NCBI GenBank assembly: GCA_046349775.1
Contig: JAXMBS010000022.1
Span: 11,797 to 75,796, forward strand
Origin: JAEUIG01 sp046349775
Lineage (GTDB): Bacteria; Planctomycetota; Planctomycetia; Planctomycetales; Planctomycetaceae
Direction: 5' to 3'
DNA: 64,000 nt
Shown: positions 8,877-17,231 of the stretch, piece after piece
Position numbering within the stretch: the first letter of the stretch is position 1
How the letters are laid out: each line of letters opens with the position of its first letter
Translations under genes and position numbers: made by a program
The notes under the pieces: model-generated
Databases searched by the model: none
Told to the model about the DNA's origin: nothing
The model's input: only the letters and a program-made list of their open reading frames with translations

Positions 8877-9074
8877 TTACAGCGGCCGGACATTTTCTGC
8901 ACGCGGCCCCTTGGGACCGTGACCGGAGTTGAAGGAGACACGCTGGCCCTCCCGCAAGTCCTCGAAACGAACCCCTTCGAGATTCGACATGTGGAAGAAC
9001 AGGTCGGCACCCTGTCCCTGGTCGATGAACCCGAAGCCTTTGTCAGTCAACTTCTTAATTCTGCCCTCTGCCAT
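8877..9074 (-). CDS. Cold-shock domain protein
   Basis: 65 residues, a single OB-fold cold-shock domain of standard length. The RNA-binding motifs are intact: RNP1 KGFGFI and RNP2 DLFFHMS. The C-terminus reads FNSGHGPKGPRAENVRPL, as in CspA-type nucleic-acid chaperones. The start is ATG 9074 (MAEGRIKK) with GAGGA about ten bases upstream; an in-frame ATG three codons earlier lacks this spacing. It stands alone, ends at a hairpin terminator and has a long untranslated 5' region, common for cold-shock genes. Confidence 0.93.
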   Translation of the reverse strand: MAEGRIKKLTDKGFGFIDQGQGADLFFHMSNLEGVRFEDLREGQRVSFNSGHGPKGPRAENVRPL

Positions 9075-9667
9075 ACCGTTCAATCCTCAAAATGCTGCGA
9101 CGCCACCCGATCCGGGCACTCTCCCACGCGGAAAGCTGCCTCGCAGTGACTCAGTGCCGGTCGCTACCGACAAGGTCCCTCCAGTCGTCTGGGAAATCCG
9201 CACGATTGCACGGCGGCAACCGGCAGCGGGCGAGGCCACAGAACAACAACGACTCGCCCTGAAGAACAGAACGCACCGACGTCGCCTGAGGCCCACAAAC
9301 CGATGTCTGCGGACAGACACTCAGCAGGAACGGCGACTATGATACGGAATCGCACAAAAAATGCAGCGCCGGAATCCCAAAAATCGGAAAAACCGAAAAA
9401 CTGCGGGTTCTCGGGTTGTTGACCTGCGGCTCATGGGCGGAATTCGCCGGTCGCTCATCGCCGAACGCATCCCGTCAGGCAGCCGGTTTGTCCCTGGCCC
9501 GATGGACCACGAGCAGGATCAGATGCCCCTGCGGGACGGGCCGCGCGGCGTGAAGCCGTAGGATCTCCCGGCCCAAGTCGTCGCGGACGTTTCCCTGCGA
9601 CGGAGATTCGGCGTCGAACCGGCAGCGTTTGTCGATCCGTTGGAACAACTCCCGGCAGAGGACGAAG
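9075..9667. other. Intergenic region with a doubtful small minus-strand frame
   Basis: The region holds the 5' side of the cold-shock gene and the 3' side of leuB. From about 9475 to 9650 the minus strand encodes a plausible short segment (RIDKRCRFDAESPSQGNV, then LGREILRLHAARPVPQG and ending ARDKPAA), but I find no good start for it; it could be a small gene downstream of leuB with a TTG start. The rest, including an A-rich stretch near 9350-9405, shows nothing I can support. Confidence 0.35.
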
Positions 9668-10747
9668 TCAGCCCTGCGCCAGCGCCGCGAGGACCAGCCG
9701 GCCCATCTCTTTGGTGCCGACGTGGGGCTCCCCTTTCTGCGCCAGGTCGCGGGTCCGATGACCGGCGTCGAGCACTTTTTCCACTGCCCGTTCGATCGCG
9801 GCGGCCTCCGCTTCCAGACGCAGCGAATGCCGCAGCAGCATCGCGCTCGCCAGGATCGTCGCCAGCGGATTGGCGACCCCCTGGCCGGCAATGTCCGGTG
9901 CGGAGCCGTGGATCGGTTCGTACAAACCCGGCCCGGAATCGCCGATGGAGGCCGACGGCAACAGCCCCATCGAACCGGGGAGCATGGCGCCTTCGTCGGT
10001 GAGGATGTCGCCGAACAGGTTGCCGGTCACGACGACGTCGAACGTCGCCGGCCGCGAGATCAGATGCATGGCCATCGCGTCGACCAGTACGACGTCGTAT
10101 TGCAGCTCCGGGAACTCCTGCCGGACAACGCGTTCCGCCACCCGCCGCCACAGCCGCGAGACCTCCAGCACATTCGCTTTATCGACCGATGTCAGCTTCT
10201 TGCGACGCTGCATCGCGGCCCGAGCCGCGACTCGCACGACCCGCTCGATCTCGTGCGTCGAGTAGATCATCGTGTTAAAGGCCGTCTCGCCGCGCTCGTC
10301 GGACTTCAGCCCTGATTCGCCGAAATAGATGCCGCCAGTCAGCTCGCGCACGAACAGGATGTCTGTTCCCTCGACGTACTGTCGCTTCAGCGGCGACGAA
10401 TCGAGCAGCGCAGCGTGCGGCTTGACGGGCCTGAGATTGGCGAACAGGCCGAGTTCCTTGCGGATCTTGAGCAGGCCGGCCTCAGGGCGGGTCTTGGCCT
10501 TGGGGTCGTCCCATTTTGGTCCGCCGACGGCGCCGAGCAGCACCGCGCTGGATTTGCGGCACGCGTCGAGCGTGGCCGGCGGCAGCGGATCGCCGAACTG
10601 GTCGATCGCGCAGCCCCCCATCGGGTATTCGGGCAGTTGAAACCGATGCCGAAAGAGTTCGGCCGTCCGCTGCAGGACAAGTTTGGCCTCCGCCACCACT
10701 TCGGGGCCGATGCCGTCGCCGGGAAGAAGTACGATCGTCGCGTCCAC
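9668..10747 (-). CDS. leuB: 3-isopropylmalate dehydrogenase
   Basis: 359 residues, the normal length. It oxidatively decarboxylates 3-isopropylmalate to the 2-oxoisocaproate precursor of leucine, using NAD+. Family blocks are present: LPGDGIGPEVVAEAK at the N-terminus, FVRELTGGIYFGE, the NLFGDILTDEGAMLPGSMG metal/substrate segment, and YEPIHGSAPDIAGQGVANP for NAD binding. The start is a GTG at 10745-10747 with AGGA eight bases upstream; longer frames to 11083 lack family similarity. No other leu gene lies nearby, so the pathway is scattered in this genome. Confidence 0.93.
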   Translation of the reverse strand: MDATIVLLPGDGIGPEVVAEAKLVLQRTAELFRHRFQLPEYPMGGCAIDQFGDPLPPATLDACRKSSAVLLGAVGGPKWDDPKAKTRPEAGLLKIRKELGLFANLRPVKPHAALLDSSPLKRQYVEGTDILFVRELTGGIYFGESGLKSDERGETAFNTMIYSTHEIERVVRVAARAAMQRRKKLTSVDKANVLEVSRLWRRVAERVVRQEFPELQYDVVLVDAMAMHLISRPATFDVVVTGNLFGDILTDEGAMLPGSMGLLPSASIGDSGPGLYEPIHGSAPDIAGQGVANPLATILASAMLLRHSLRLEAEAAAIERAVEKVLDAGHRTRDLAQKGEPHVGTKEMGRLVLAALAQG

Positions 10748-10832
10748 GGGGGAAGTCCTTGCTGAGCGGGGGAAACGGGCCAATTTAGCGGACCAAGGGT
10801 CAGTGTGGCAAAGGGGCCGTGCGACAAAGGAG

Positions 10833-10868
10833 GTGTGAAAAGTTCGAACAGTGCGAAAAGTGGGAAGA
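10833..10868. repeat. 9-bp-period repeat, four units
   Basis: Four consecutive units GTGTGAAAA, GTTCGAACA, GTGCGAAAA, GTGGGAAGA, consensus GTnCGAAnA. The same 9-base pattern recurs at 53493-53579. It lies 86 bases upstream of the leuB start. Confidence 0.7.
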
Positions 10869-10991
10869 GTCGAGTCGCGCGACGGCAATGGTCGTGGCGA
10901 AGGAATGGGGTGTTCGAGTGCGGATGAAGCCGGAGGGCGGAGTAAACCGATACGCCCCGCAGGGGAGGGGTGCGCGCCCGGAGGTTGGCCG

Positions 10992-11237
10992 ATGTGGCGG
11001 GCAACATTTTTTGCGATCGGCATTTGTGCCGTGCTGATCGGCCTGCTGTTGTTCCAGGTCGACCAGGTGGTGCTGATGCGCACTTCGTCCGGCGATGGCC
11101 TGGGAGATTGGCTCGCCGCCTGGCGGGGTAACGACTCCGCGACCGTCGATCCGCCGGACTGGCTCCCCTATTCGCTGGCCAGCACGGGGCTGGTCACGCT
11201 GCTGTATGCGCTGGCGCTTCCCAAGCGCGGGACGTAG
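10992..11237 (+). CDS. Small membrane protein
   Basis: 81 residues with two predicted membrane helices, FFAIGICAVLIGLLLFQ near the N-terminus and SLASTGLVTLLYALALP near the C-terminus, joined by a polar loop of about 40 residues. I know similar short proteins only as planctomycete hypotheticals with no assigned role. The ATG at 10992 is the only start that leaves the first helix at the N-terminus. It is divergent from leuB, and a perfect hairpin begins at the base after its stop codon. Confidence 0.65.
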   Translation: MWRATFFAIGICAVLIGLLLFQVDQVVLMRTSSGDGLGDWLAAWRGNDSATVDPPDWLPYSLASTGLVTLLYALALPKRGT

Positions 11238-11324
11238 GTCAGGCTCCCGCCTGACATAATGCGCGTTGATTTCGAGGTCGGCGGCGTACGCTGGAAACGC
11301 ATTCTGTCATGCGAAGCATGACCT
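11236..11324. repeat. Imperfect inverted repeat element
   Basis: Outer arms TAGGTCAGGCTCCCGCCTGACA and, inverted, TAGGTCATGCTTCGCATGACA are close variants followed by (T/G)AATGCG on both sides. Each arm is itself a hairpin: GTCAGGC-TCCC-GCCTGAC (11238-11255) and GTCATGC-GAA-GCATGAC (11306-11322). The architecture is that of a REP/BIME-type element. The left hairpin starts right after a stop codon and could double as a terminator. Confidence 0.7.
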
Positions 11325-11346
11325 ACTGGTCTGCCCATCGCTTATT

Positions 11347-11441
11347 GTCAGGTGCACTTACTAGCCCGTAGCGCTAGCAAGGGCGTCCTGCGAGAGGACA
11401 GTCGCCCTCGCTAGCGCGTCGGGCTAGTGAACCTGCCTGAC
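11347..11441. repeat. Long imperfect inverted repeat element
   Basis: Arms of about 39 bases: GTCAGG..., then ACTAGCCCGTAGCGCTAGCA and AGGGCG on the left, matched on the right in inverse by GTCAGG..., ACTAGCCCGACGCGCTAGCG and AGGGCG. The centre is a further stem, GTCCT-GCGAG-AGGAC. Elements built on CTAGCCC...GCTAGC...AGGG are familiar to me as dispersed intergenic repeats of planctomycetes. No gene lies in 11238-11461. Confidence 0.75.
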
Positions 11442-11461
11442 AAGTCGAGATAGACGAACCA

Positions 11462-12340
11462 CTACCTCTCACGCCAGCGTTGCCATTCCAGGCCGGCGCG
11501 GTCGACGCGGAACTGGACGAGTCGACCATAGTCGACTTCCGTCACGTAGGCCGTGCAGCCGTCGGGGCCACCGAAGCAGATATTGCTGGGCCGCGTGCCG
11601 AGGACGTGGACCTCGTTGAGGATCTCTCCCTGTGGTGAAAGCTTGACGACTGTCCCCTTGCGATGCCGCGTGAGGTAGAGGTTGCCGTCCACGTCGCAGC
11701 GCATGCCGTCCATGCCGAAGTCGGGGAACTCGTAGATCTGCCGCTTGTCGCCGAGGTTGCCGCGCTCGTCGATCGTGTATCCGTAGACGCGTCGCTCGTT
11801 GGATTCGGTGACCCACAGCGTCTTATTGTCCGGGCTGACTTCGATGCCGTTTGTTGTGCCGAGGTTGGGCGCCGCAAGCGTCACAGTCCCATCGGTGTCG
11901 ATCCGCCAGAGCTGGCCGGTCCCTTTGCCCCAGGCCGGATCGCTGGCGTAGAGCACGCCCGTCGAGGTGATGGCGATGTCATTGGGCTGGTTCATGTCGT
12001 CGTGATGGGCGAAGACTTTGAGGTCTGAGCCATCGGGTCCGCACGTGAAGATGTTGTGGTTGACGTAATCGGCGATGAACATGCGGCCGTCGCGGCTGAA
12101 GCGAATGCCGTTGCCGACGCTGTTGCCGGGGAGCGACACGAAGATGGACGACTCGCCAGTGGGGGTGGTGCGGCCAATTGTCCCCTGGCGGTAGATGTTG
12201 ACAGCGTAGACGTTGCCGAGGGCGTCGCAGGCAGGTCCTTCGATGCCGGGCGTGAACTCGCTGATTTGCGTCGTGGGCGTGGCGACGAATAATGCTTCCG
12301 GGCCGATTTGCTCGCATGCGAGCAGGTCCAGTTCTGCCGG
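11462..12340 (-). CDS. SMP-30/gluconolactonase-like protein
   Basis: About 290 residues forming a beta-propeller of the SMP-30/LRE lactonase family. Repeated blade motifs include FTPGIEGPACDALGNVYAVN, GNGIRFSRDGRMFIADY, QPNDIAITSTGVLYASDP, TTNGIEVSPDNKTLWVTES and DGMRCDVDGNLYLTRHRKG. The Glu of the first block, the Asn of QPND and the Asp of SPDNK are at positions expected for metal binding. The family hydrolyses sugar lactones. As read the frame extends in phase to 12586 into the tail of the upstream sialidase, so it is either a real fusion or a lost stop; no convincing start codon with a ribosome site is visible at the junction. Confidence 0.8.
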   Translation of the reverse strand, partial: PAELDLLACEQIGPEALFVATPTTQISEFTPGIEGPACDALGNVYAVNIYRQGTIGRTTPTGESSIFVSLPGNSVGNGIRFSRDGRMFIADYVNHNIFTCGPDGSDLKVFAHHDDMNQPNDIAITSTGVLYASDPAWGKGTGQLWRIDTDGTVTLAAPNLGTTNGIEVSPDNKTLWVTESNERRVYGYTIDERGNLGDKRQIYEFPDFGMDGMRCDVDGNLYLTRHRKGTVVKLSPQGEILNEVHVLGTRPSNICFGGPDGCTAYVTEVDYGRLVQFRVDRAGLEWQRWRER

Positions 12341-13340
12341 TTGGAAGCGGAGGCTCACGACGTAGGGGGATTCGCCGGCCGTCCAGTGGCCGTACGTCGT
12401 GGTGACCACGGTCCCGTCAGGCAGGACTTCGACGGGAGGATAGGCACAGTCGGCGCCCTTGTGATTGTCCATGAGGCGGATGCGGTACTGTCCTTCGCTG
12501 CCGCGGACGATGTCGTCATAGGTACCGAGCCAGCCGACCCAGTCACCGCGCGTCGGGCTGACATGCGTGGTGTCGCGGAACGACATGAACAGCCGACCGT
12601 CGCGGGTGTATGCCGCGGTGTGACGGTCATGATTGACGCGCTGGCAGTTGGCGTGGCTCGGTCAGGTGTTGCCCTCGTCGTCGGAGAAGATGACGAACGA
12701 GTTCTGCTTGCGGCAGGTTTTCTCGCGGGAGGACTGCAATCTGCTTGCCATCGGGGAGCGGATGGCCCCGGCTCGCAGAGGTGGACGTCGGCGCGATGGG
12801 CGATCGCTTCCGGCTGGCTCCACGTCCGCCGTCGATTGAGACGGACTTGTAAACGACGAACTTTTTGTCGTCCTTGCCGTTGGCGAAGCGACCGTCGTCA
12901 TGGAACAGCGCCATGTAGTGCCCGGGGCGCGGTCTGGAGATCAATGACGCTCGCCATCGCGACGATGCCGCCCCAGTCGCCGACTGGCTCCAGTTCGGAC
13001 CATGTCGCGCCGTCGTCGTTACTGACGGCCTTGCGGATCGGGTAAAGCCCGCTGAACATGATGATGCGTTTCGTTGCCGTCCGGGCCGATGACGCGGTGC
13101 AGCGTGGGGACTTCTTTCGATGTCTCCCAGGTCGGCGGCGTCGGCAGGCGGCTCGCTCCATGTGAGTCCGCCGTCGGTGCTGCGTAGACGATGCCGCCTT
13201 GCCGTGTCCTTCGGATAGACGCACAACATTGTGCGGCCGTCTTCGAGCAGGACGGTCGTCGGGTGGCCGAGGTATTGCCCCGGCTCGCGGTCAACGACGA
13301 CTTGGCGCTAATCTGTTTCGACAGGTCGACCAGCGGAATC
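12341..13340 (-). pseudogene. Exo-alpha-sialidase-like protein, multiply frameshifted
   Basis: Read from 13340 down to 12341, coherent BNR/sialidase protein sequence hops among all three minus frames. Segments include GHPTTVLLEDGRTMLCVYPK, the Asp-boxes STDGGLTWSEP and SNDDGATWSELEPVGDWGG, then GHYMALFHDDGRFANG, FVIFSDDEGN and VLPDGTVVTTTYGHWTAGES. I count at least six indels. The intact protein would be a secreted-type beta-propeller glycosidase releasing terminal sialic-acid-like sugars. It sits between an SGNH hydrolase and an SMP-30 protein, a plausible carbohydrate-degrading group. The indel density suggests sequence error; real decay cannot be excluded. Confidence 0.7.
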
Positions 13341-13374
13341 GAGTAGCCTCGCGGCGCTGGCGGTCGATGCGCGG

Positions 13375-14094
13375 CTTCAAGGATTGTTGCGATGGTGTCG
13401 GCGATCCAGCCAGCGATCAGCTCGTGAAACGCGGTCATTGGGATGCACGTCATCGACGAGGAAATCCTCGATCTTGCCGTTCTTGCCTTCGTCGGTGAGC
13501 TTCTGCCAAACGTCGATCAGCGGGACGCCGGTTGCAACGGCCAGTTCTCCAGGTTGCCTCGGCGTATTTCGTCGTCGGGGCGACGCGGCCAGTCGGCCAT
13601 CGTCGAGTGCGGCGGGTTGAGCGTCATCAGGATCGGCGGTGTGCCGTCGCTCTGCAGTGTGCGGAGGAAGTAAGTGGAGTTCGCCTTGAACGCGGCGAGC
13701 GGAATCATTGGCGCGCATCAGCCCAAGGCTGTCGGAGAGGACCCGGGAGTCGACCAGCCGAACTGGATGACGACGACGTCCGGATGCGGATTGCGAACGT
13801 CGGACTGGAAGCGGTCGAGGGCGTGTCGCTTGGGATCACGTCGGCGTGTCGCTGGCACGGCCGGTATGGCTACCGCCGATACCGGCGTTAATTACCTCGG
13901 CCTGGCCTTTGGCCTTGAGCAACTCCGGCAGCCGCATGGCGAGGATAGACCTGCTGAATGTTGTTGCGCGGGGCGGTCGTGGAGTCGCCGAAGGCGACGA
14001 CCTTGATGGGCCGCGGATCGGCAGCGAGCGACGCGCTTGCGGCAAACAAGACCCCCAGCAGCAACACGGACAATCGCAATTTGCGGCAAGCCAT
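13375..14094 (-). pseudogene. SGNH/GDSL-type hydrolase, frameshifted
   Basis: The N-terminus MACRKLRLSVLLLGVLFAAS then SLAADPRPIKVVAFGDSTTA has a signal peptide and the block I motif GDS(T) with the nucleophilic serine. In another frame follow AEVINAGIGGSHT (block II glycine), then a DVVVIQFG-like block, and in a third frame DDVHPN (catalytic Asp and His) and LIAGWIADTIATI at the C-terminus. These are the SGNH esterase blocks in correct order, broken by several indels. Likely an exported carbohydrate esterase or lipase. Start at ATG 14094. It precedes the sialidase on the same strand. Confidence 0.72.
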
Positions 14095-14238
14095 TGACCA
14101 CTCCAGGACCAAGCGGATGAACAGGTCGTGAAATGGCAGGATGCCGCGGAGGTCGGCCCGATGTCAAACGTGCCGTCGCCCGCGATTCTGCAGCCGACGC
14201 TCGCCAGCGTAGAGTTTCGGACAGGCGCCGCAATCCGC

Positions 14239-15627
14239 TCAGGCAAAAGTGACGAGCGGTTCAGCCGTGCTTTCCCCGGCGGAGAATCGCGTGAGCTGCT
14301 CCAGATGCGGCTGAATCCTGTGGCGTACATCAAGGAGCTGCCGGACGCTGCCGCAGGCGCTCGCGACCTCACTGGCCAAGACATCGCATTTGGTGCTGGT
14401 TTCAACGATTTTCTGGCGGACCTCCTGGAACAGGTGCGCCACCGATTCCGCGGCGTGCGACACGACCGATTCCTTCGAGCCGGCGAATTGCACGAACCGC
14501 AGGATCCGGTTGTTACGCTCGAGCTGCACGATTTGAGATCGCAACGAATGCAGTTCCCGCTCCGCCTGTTCGACGTGCTCAAATGCCTGCCGAGTGCGGG
14601 ACGTCATGGCGTCGAACAGCGTCTTCAAGCGGGAATGCAACTGCCCATTGTCCTCGTGCGAACCGGCCTCAAGCGTCTCTGCGACGAATTGCAGTGAAAT
14701 CTCACTCTGCAGCTTGGTGGCGGCCAGGTCGAACACCAGCCGATCCAGAATTCCGACGACGGATCGCATGCGTTCGGACAGCACGCCGGTCGCTTCGCTG
14801 CTGCTGTCGGAAACCGAGCCCAGCGACTCCGAGACCGCCTGCAGAGTGGCCCCCTGTCTGCCGAGCTGACTGGCGGCGATCGTGGCGTTCATCGAGAGCA
14901 TACGAATCGAGTGGGCCTGTTGCAGGACTATGGCCGAGGTGTCGAGCAATGCCATGCTCGTGCTGCGAAATTGCCCAATGCGTTCGTACGCTTTACGGAA
15001 TTCCTTATCCAGGGCGCGGCACTCCGACTGGACAATCGTCAGCAGAGCGTCGGATGGCCCCATGACAATCCGGGAATTGCTGGCACCGATCGACAGGTCG
15101 CGGGCTTCCAATTCCTGCGTGAGGGCCTGCATCATGAAGTCTTCGTAGGACCGGAACCCCAATTCGGCGAGCCGTTTGAACAGTTCGGCGCCCGACGCGT
15201 CCATCGCGGCGCGTCGTCGCTTTGGTTCGACTTCGATGCTCTGCTCGATGCGCAGGAGATCGGCATACAGTCCCTGTGCCGCGCGCCACAGCGGGGTCGT
15301 CGGCTTGAGACGGACAGACAGGTAGCCGCCGCGGCAGGGCATGGCCACGGCCAGCACCCAGTAGTAGCGCTTGTCCTTCGCGCGGTTCTTGACGTAGGCC
15401 GCGATGGTCTGGCCGGCCTTGATCGTCTTCCATAGCAGGTCGAATACGACGCGCGGCATGTCCGGATGCCGGATGATGCTGTGAGGCGCGCCGATCAACT
15501 CCTCGCGGGAGTACCCGGAGATCTCGGCAAACAACCGATTGCCGTCGAGGATCACGCCACGCTCGTCGGTCGTCGAGAAGAACAGCTCTTCGATCGGGAA
15601 CTCGCGTTCGAGGTCGATGGAGTCCAT
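14239..15627 (-). CDS. PAS-domain protein with chemoreceptor-like coiled coil
   Basis: 462 residues, no membrane segment. An Aer-like PAS domain occupies about residues 12-110 (FFSTTDERGVILDGNRLFAE, SGYSREELIGAPHSIIRHPD, AYVKNRAKDKRYYWVLAVA), typical of FAD- or ligand-sensing aerotaxis sensors. The C-terminal 280 residues are long helices that resemble a methyl-accepting signalling hairpin. The tip reads SIRMLSMNATIAASQLGRQG where true receptors have LNAAIEAARAGE, so the CheA/CheW-binding tip is altered. It is probably a cytoplasmic sensor, possibly not coupled to chemotaxis. ATG start at 15627. No che genes are nearby. Confidence 0.75.
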   Translation of the reverse strand: MDSIDLEREFPIEELFFSTTDERGVILDGNRLFAEISGYSREELIGAPHSIIRHPDMPRVVFDLLWKTIKAGQTIAAYVKNRAKDKRYYWVLAVAMPCRGGYLSVRLKPTTPLWRAAQGLYADLLRIEQSIEVEPKRRRAAMDASGAELFKRLAELGFRSYEDFMMQALTQELEARDLSIGASNSRIVMGPSDALLTIVQSECRALDKEFRKAYERIGQFRSTSMALLDTSAIVLQQAHSIRMLSMNATIAASQLGRQGATLQAVSESLGSVSDSSSEATGVLSERMRSVVGILDRLVFDLAATKLQSEISLQFVAETLEAGSHEDNGQLHSRLKTLFDAMTSRTRQAFEHVEQAERELHSLRSQIVQLERNNRILRFVQFAGSKESVVSHAAESVAHLFQEVRQKIVETSTKCDVLASEVASACGSVRQLLDVRHRIQPHLEQLTRFSAGESTAEPLVTFA

Positions 15628-15827
15628 GAATCGTCTCTCAACACGTCAACGAATCGGTGGCCTGCGCAGCGTGTTGCGGAGACGGCCGTCCATTGACCAT
15701 CGGCGCAGGCGTTGTCGGCTGTTGAAGCGAGTTGCGCGTTCTGGCGCATCATCCGCCGCCGACTATGGAAGTCAGCATCGTCGAACACAACGTGCCGACT
15801 TTGACGAGCACGAAGAGGCGTCACACC

Positions 15828-15848
15828 TGTGTGCACGCTTTGCACACA
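15828..15848. promoter_or_regulatory. Operator-like inverted repeat upstream of PAS gene
   Basis: TGTGTGCA-CGCTT-TGCACACA, a perfect 8-bp inverted repeat about 200 bases upstream of the PAS gene start and in the intergenic region with the prenyltransferase-repeat gene. The spacing suits a dimeric regulator; none is identified. Confidence 0.35.
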
Positions 15849-15907
15849 TTCAGCGGGGCATCCGTGTGCACTCCGCACGTGCGGCGAGAATCGCCGCCGT
15901 TCCGCCT

Positions 15908-16900
15908 TCAAACACCGCTACGCACCAATCCCAGCACCGCCCACGCCGACCCGCCGCCGATGATCGGCACCAGGTTCTTGCTCCCTTCGCCCCCCGGTTT
16001 GATGGGGCGCGACGTCATCGACCAGCCGCCGTCCTCACGCTGCGTCGCGATCAGGAACTGCTGTCCGCGCGCGATGACCGGATCGTCCCCGGTGGCCCCG
16101 GCGAGTGCCAAGGCATACAGCGCCTGTCCTGTCGCCCATGCGTCGCTCGCCATTGCGCTGGCCTGGCTCCAGCCCCCGTCGGCGTTCTGGCGAGAACGGA
16201 TCAGGGCCACCCATGGCTGCGATTCGGCCACGGGCCTGTCGAGCTTCCGCCACAGAATGACGCGCAAGGCCGTGGTCTGCGGATCGTCGTCGGAAGTGTG
16301 CCCGGTCAACCAGGCAAGCCCCTTGTCGCGGGCGGCGATGGCGTTGGCATCACCGGCGGCCGCCGCCGACAGCAGGGAAAGAGTTTCTAGCACCGTTGCG
16401 CATTCGTCCGTCTGCGGGAAGATCGGCGGGCGCGTCTGGGGCCACGCGGACCACGAGCCGTCGTCGGTCTGGTCGGCAATGACCGTGCTCAGCAGGAGTT
16501 TGGTCCCGTCATTTGATCCCGCGGCAGGATCGGGATCCTGGGCCAATGACAGCGAGAAGTACAGCGCCTTGGAGTTGAGTGCTTTCGGCTTGCCGGCCGG
16601 GCGCTCGGCAACGAACCGCCCGTCCCCTGCTTCGGTGAGCTGTTTGTTCAATTCGCCCAGCAGCGTCTCGTCAACCGGGAGACTCTTCGCCTTGGCCTCG
16701 CGGAATGCCCAGACGGCCGGCGCCGAATGATGGCAGGCGAGCGCACTTGTGCTCGGTGCGCCAAGCGATCGAGTCCTTCGCGACGAAGTCCGAGGCCAGC
16801 GCGTGATGGCCGTCTTAAGTGCTGCCGGATCGGCGGGATCGCCGGCAAACGCGGACGACGTGCAGACCGCTACGGCAACCAGGAGCGGTAGTGAGCGCAT
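15908..16900 (-). CDS. Secreted prenyltransferase/squalene-cyclase-repeat protein
   Basis: 330 residues. A signal peptide (SLPLLVAVAVCTSSAFAG) is followed by alpha-alpha barrel repeats with the QW-like signatures TDDGSWSAW, NADGGWSQASAMASDAWATG and REDGGWSMTSR. A CHHS motif (near residue 55) resembles the CxxCH region often found before such repeats in planctomycetes. From about 16750 to 16810 the frame is wrong for some 20 residues: the neighbouring frame reads LASDFVAKDSIAWRTEHKCA, which joins smoothly to CHHSAPAVWAF, so two compensating indels are likely and a true C-x-x-C-H-H may be hidden. Function is unknown; it is not a classical cyclase because it lacks DxDD. Confidence 0.75.
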   Translation of the reverse strand: MRSLPLLVAVAVCTSSAFAGDPADPAALKTAITRWPRTSSRRTRSLGAPSTSALACHHSAPAVWAFREAKAKSLPVDETLLGELNKQLTEAGDGRFVAERPAGKPKALNSKALYFSLSLAQDPDPAAGSNDGTKLLLSTVIADQTDDGSWSAWPQTRPPIFPQTDECATVLETLSLLSAAAAGDANAIAARDKGLAWLTGHTSDDDPQTTALRVILWRKLDRPVAESQPWVALIRSRQNADGGWSQASAMASDAWATGQALYALALAGATGDDPVIARGQQFLIATQREDGGWSMTSRPIKPGGEGSKNLVPIIGGGSAWAVLGLVRSGV

Positions 16901-17231
16901 CGCGTGGACCTCTCAGGTGAGAATACAGTCGAACCAGTGTACCGTCTGTGGCGGCAGGAAGCACGATTCGAGTCGCTGCTTGACGAGGGATCGTCGCCAC
17001 GCCCATCGCTGCGCGCAGAGTGGCCGACGGCGCCCGTACACCGCACCGCTAAGGAGTGGTACAGTGAGACCTGCGTCCGTGCGATGACAGGGCTGCTGGC
17101 CCAGAGGAAAGGCCATGCCCGCTGATTCCGCGCAACAGCGATGACATGCGACTGCAAATCACGTGAAGCTGTGCCAATGTCCTGAGAGACGACCCGATTT
17201 CCGATTCATGATCTGACAAGCCGGGGGCGAC
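16901..17231. other. Divergent intergenic region, nothing further seen
   Basis: 331 bases separating the minus-strand secreted repeat protein from the plus-strand DUF1559 gene. It must carry both promoters; I cannot assign -35/-10 boxes or structured RNA with confidence. Confidence 0.4.

Noticed and set aside
12341..14094. Programmed ribosomal frameshifting in the sialidase and SGNH genes
   Set aside because: Too many shifts in both directions and no slippery heptamer with a downstream structure at any of them.
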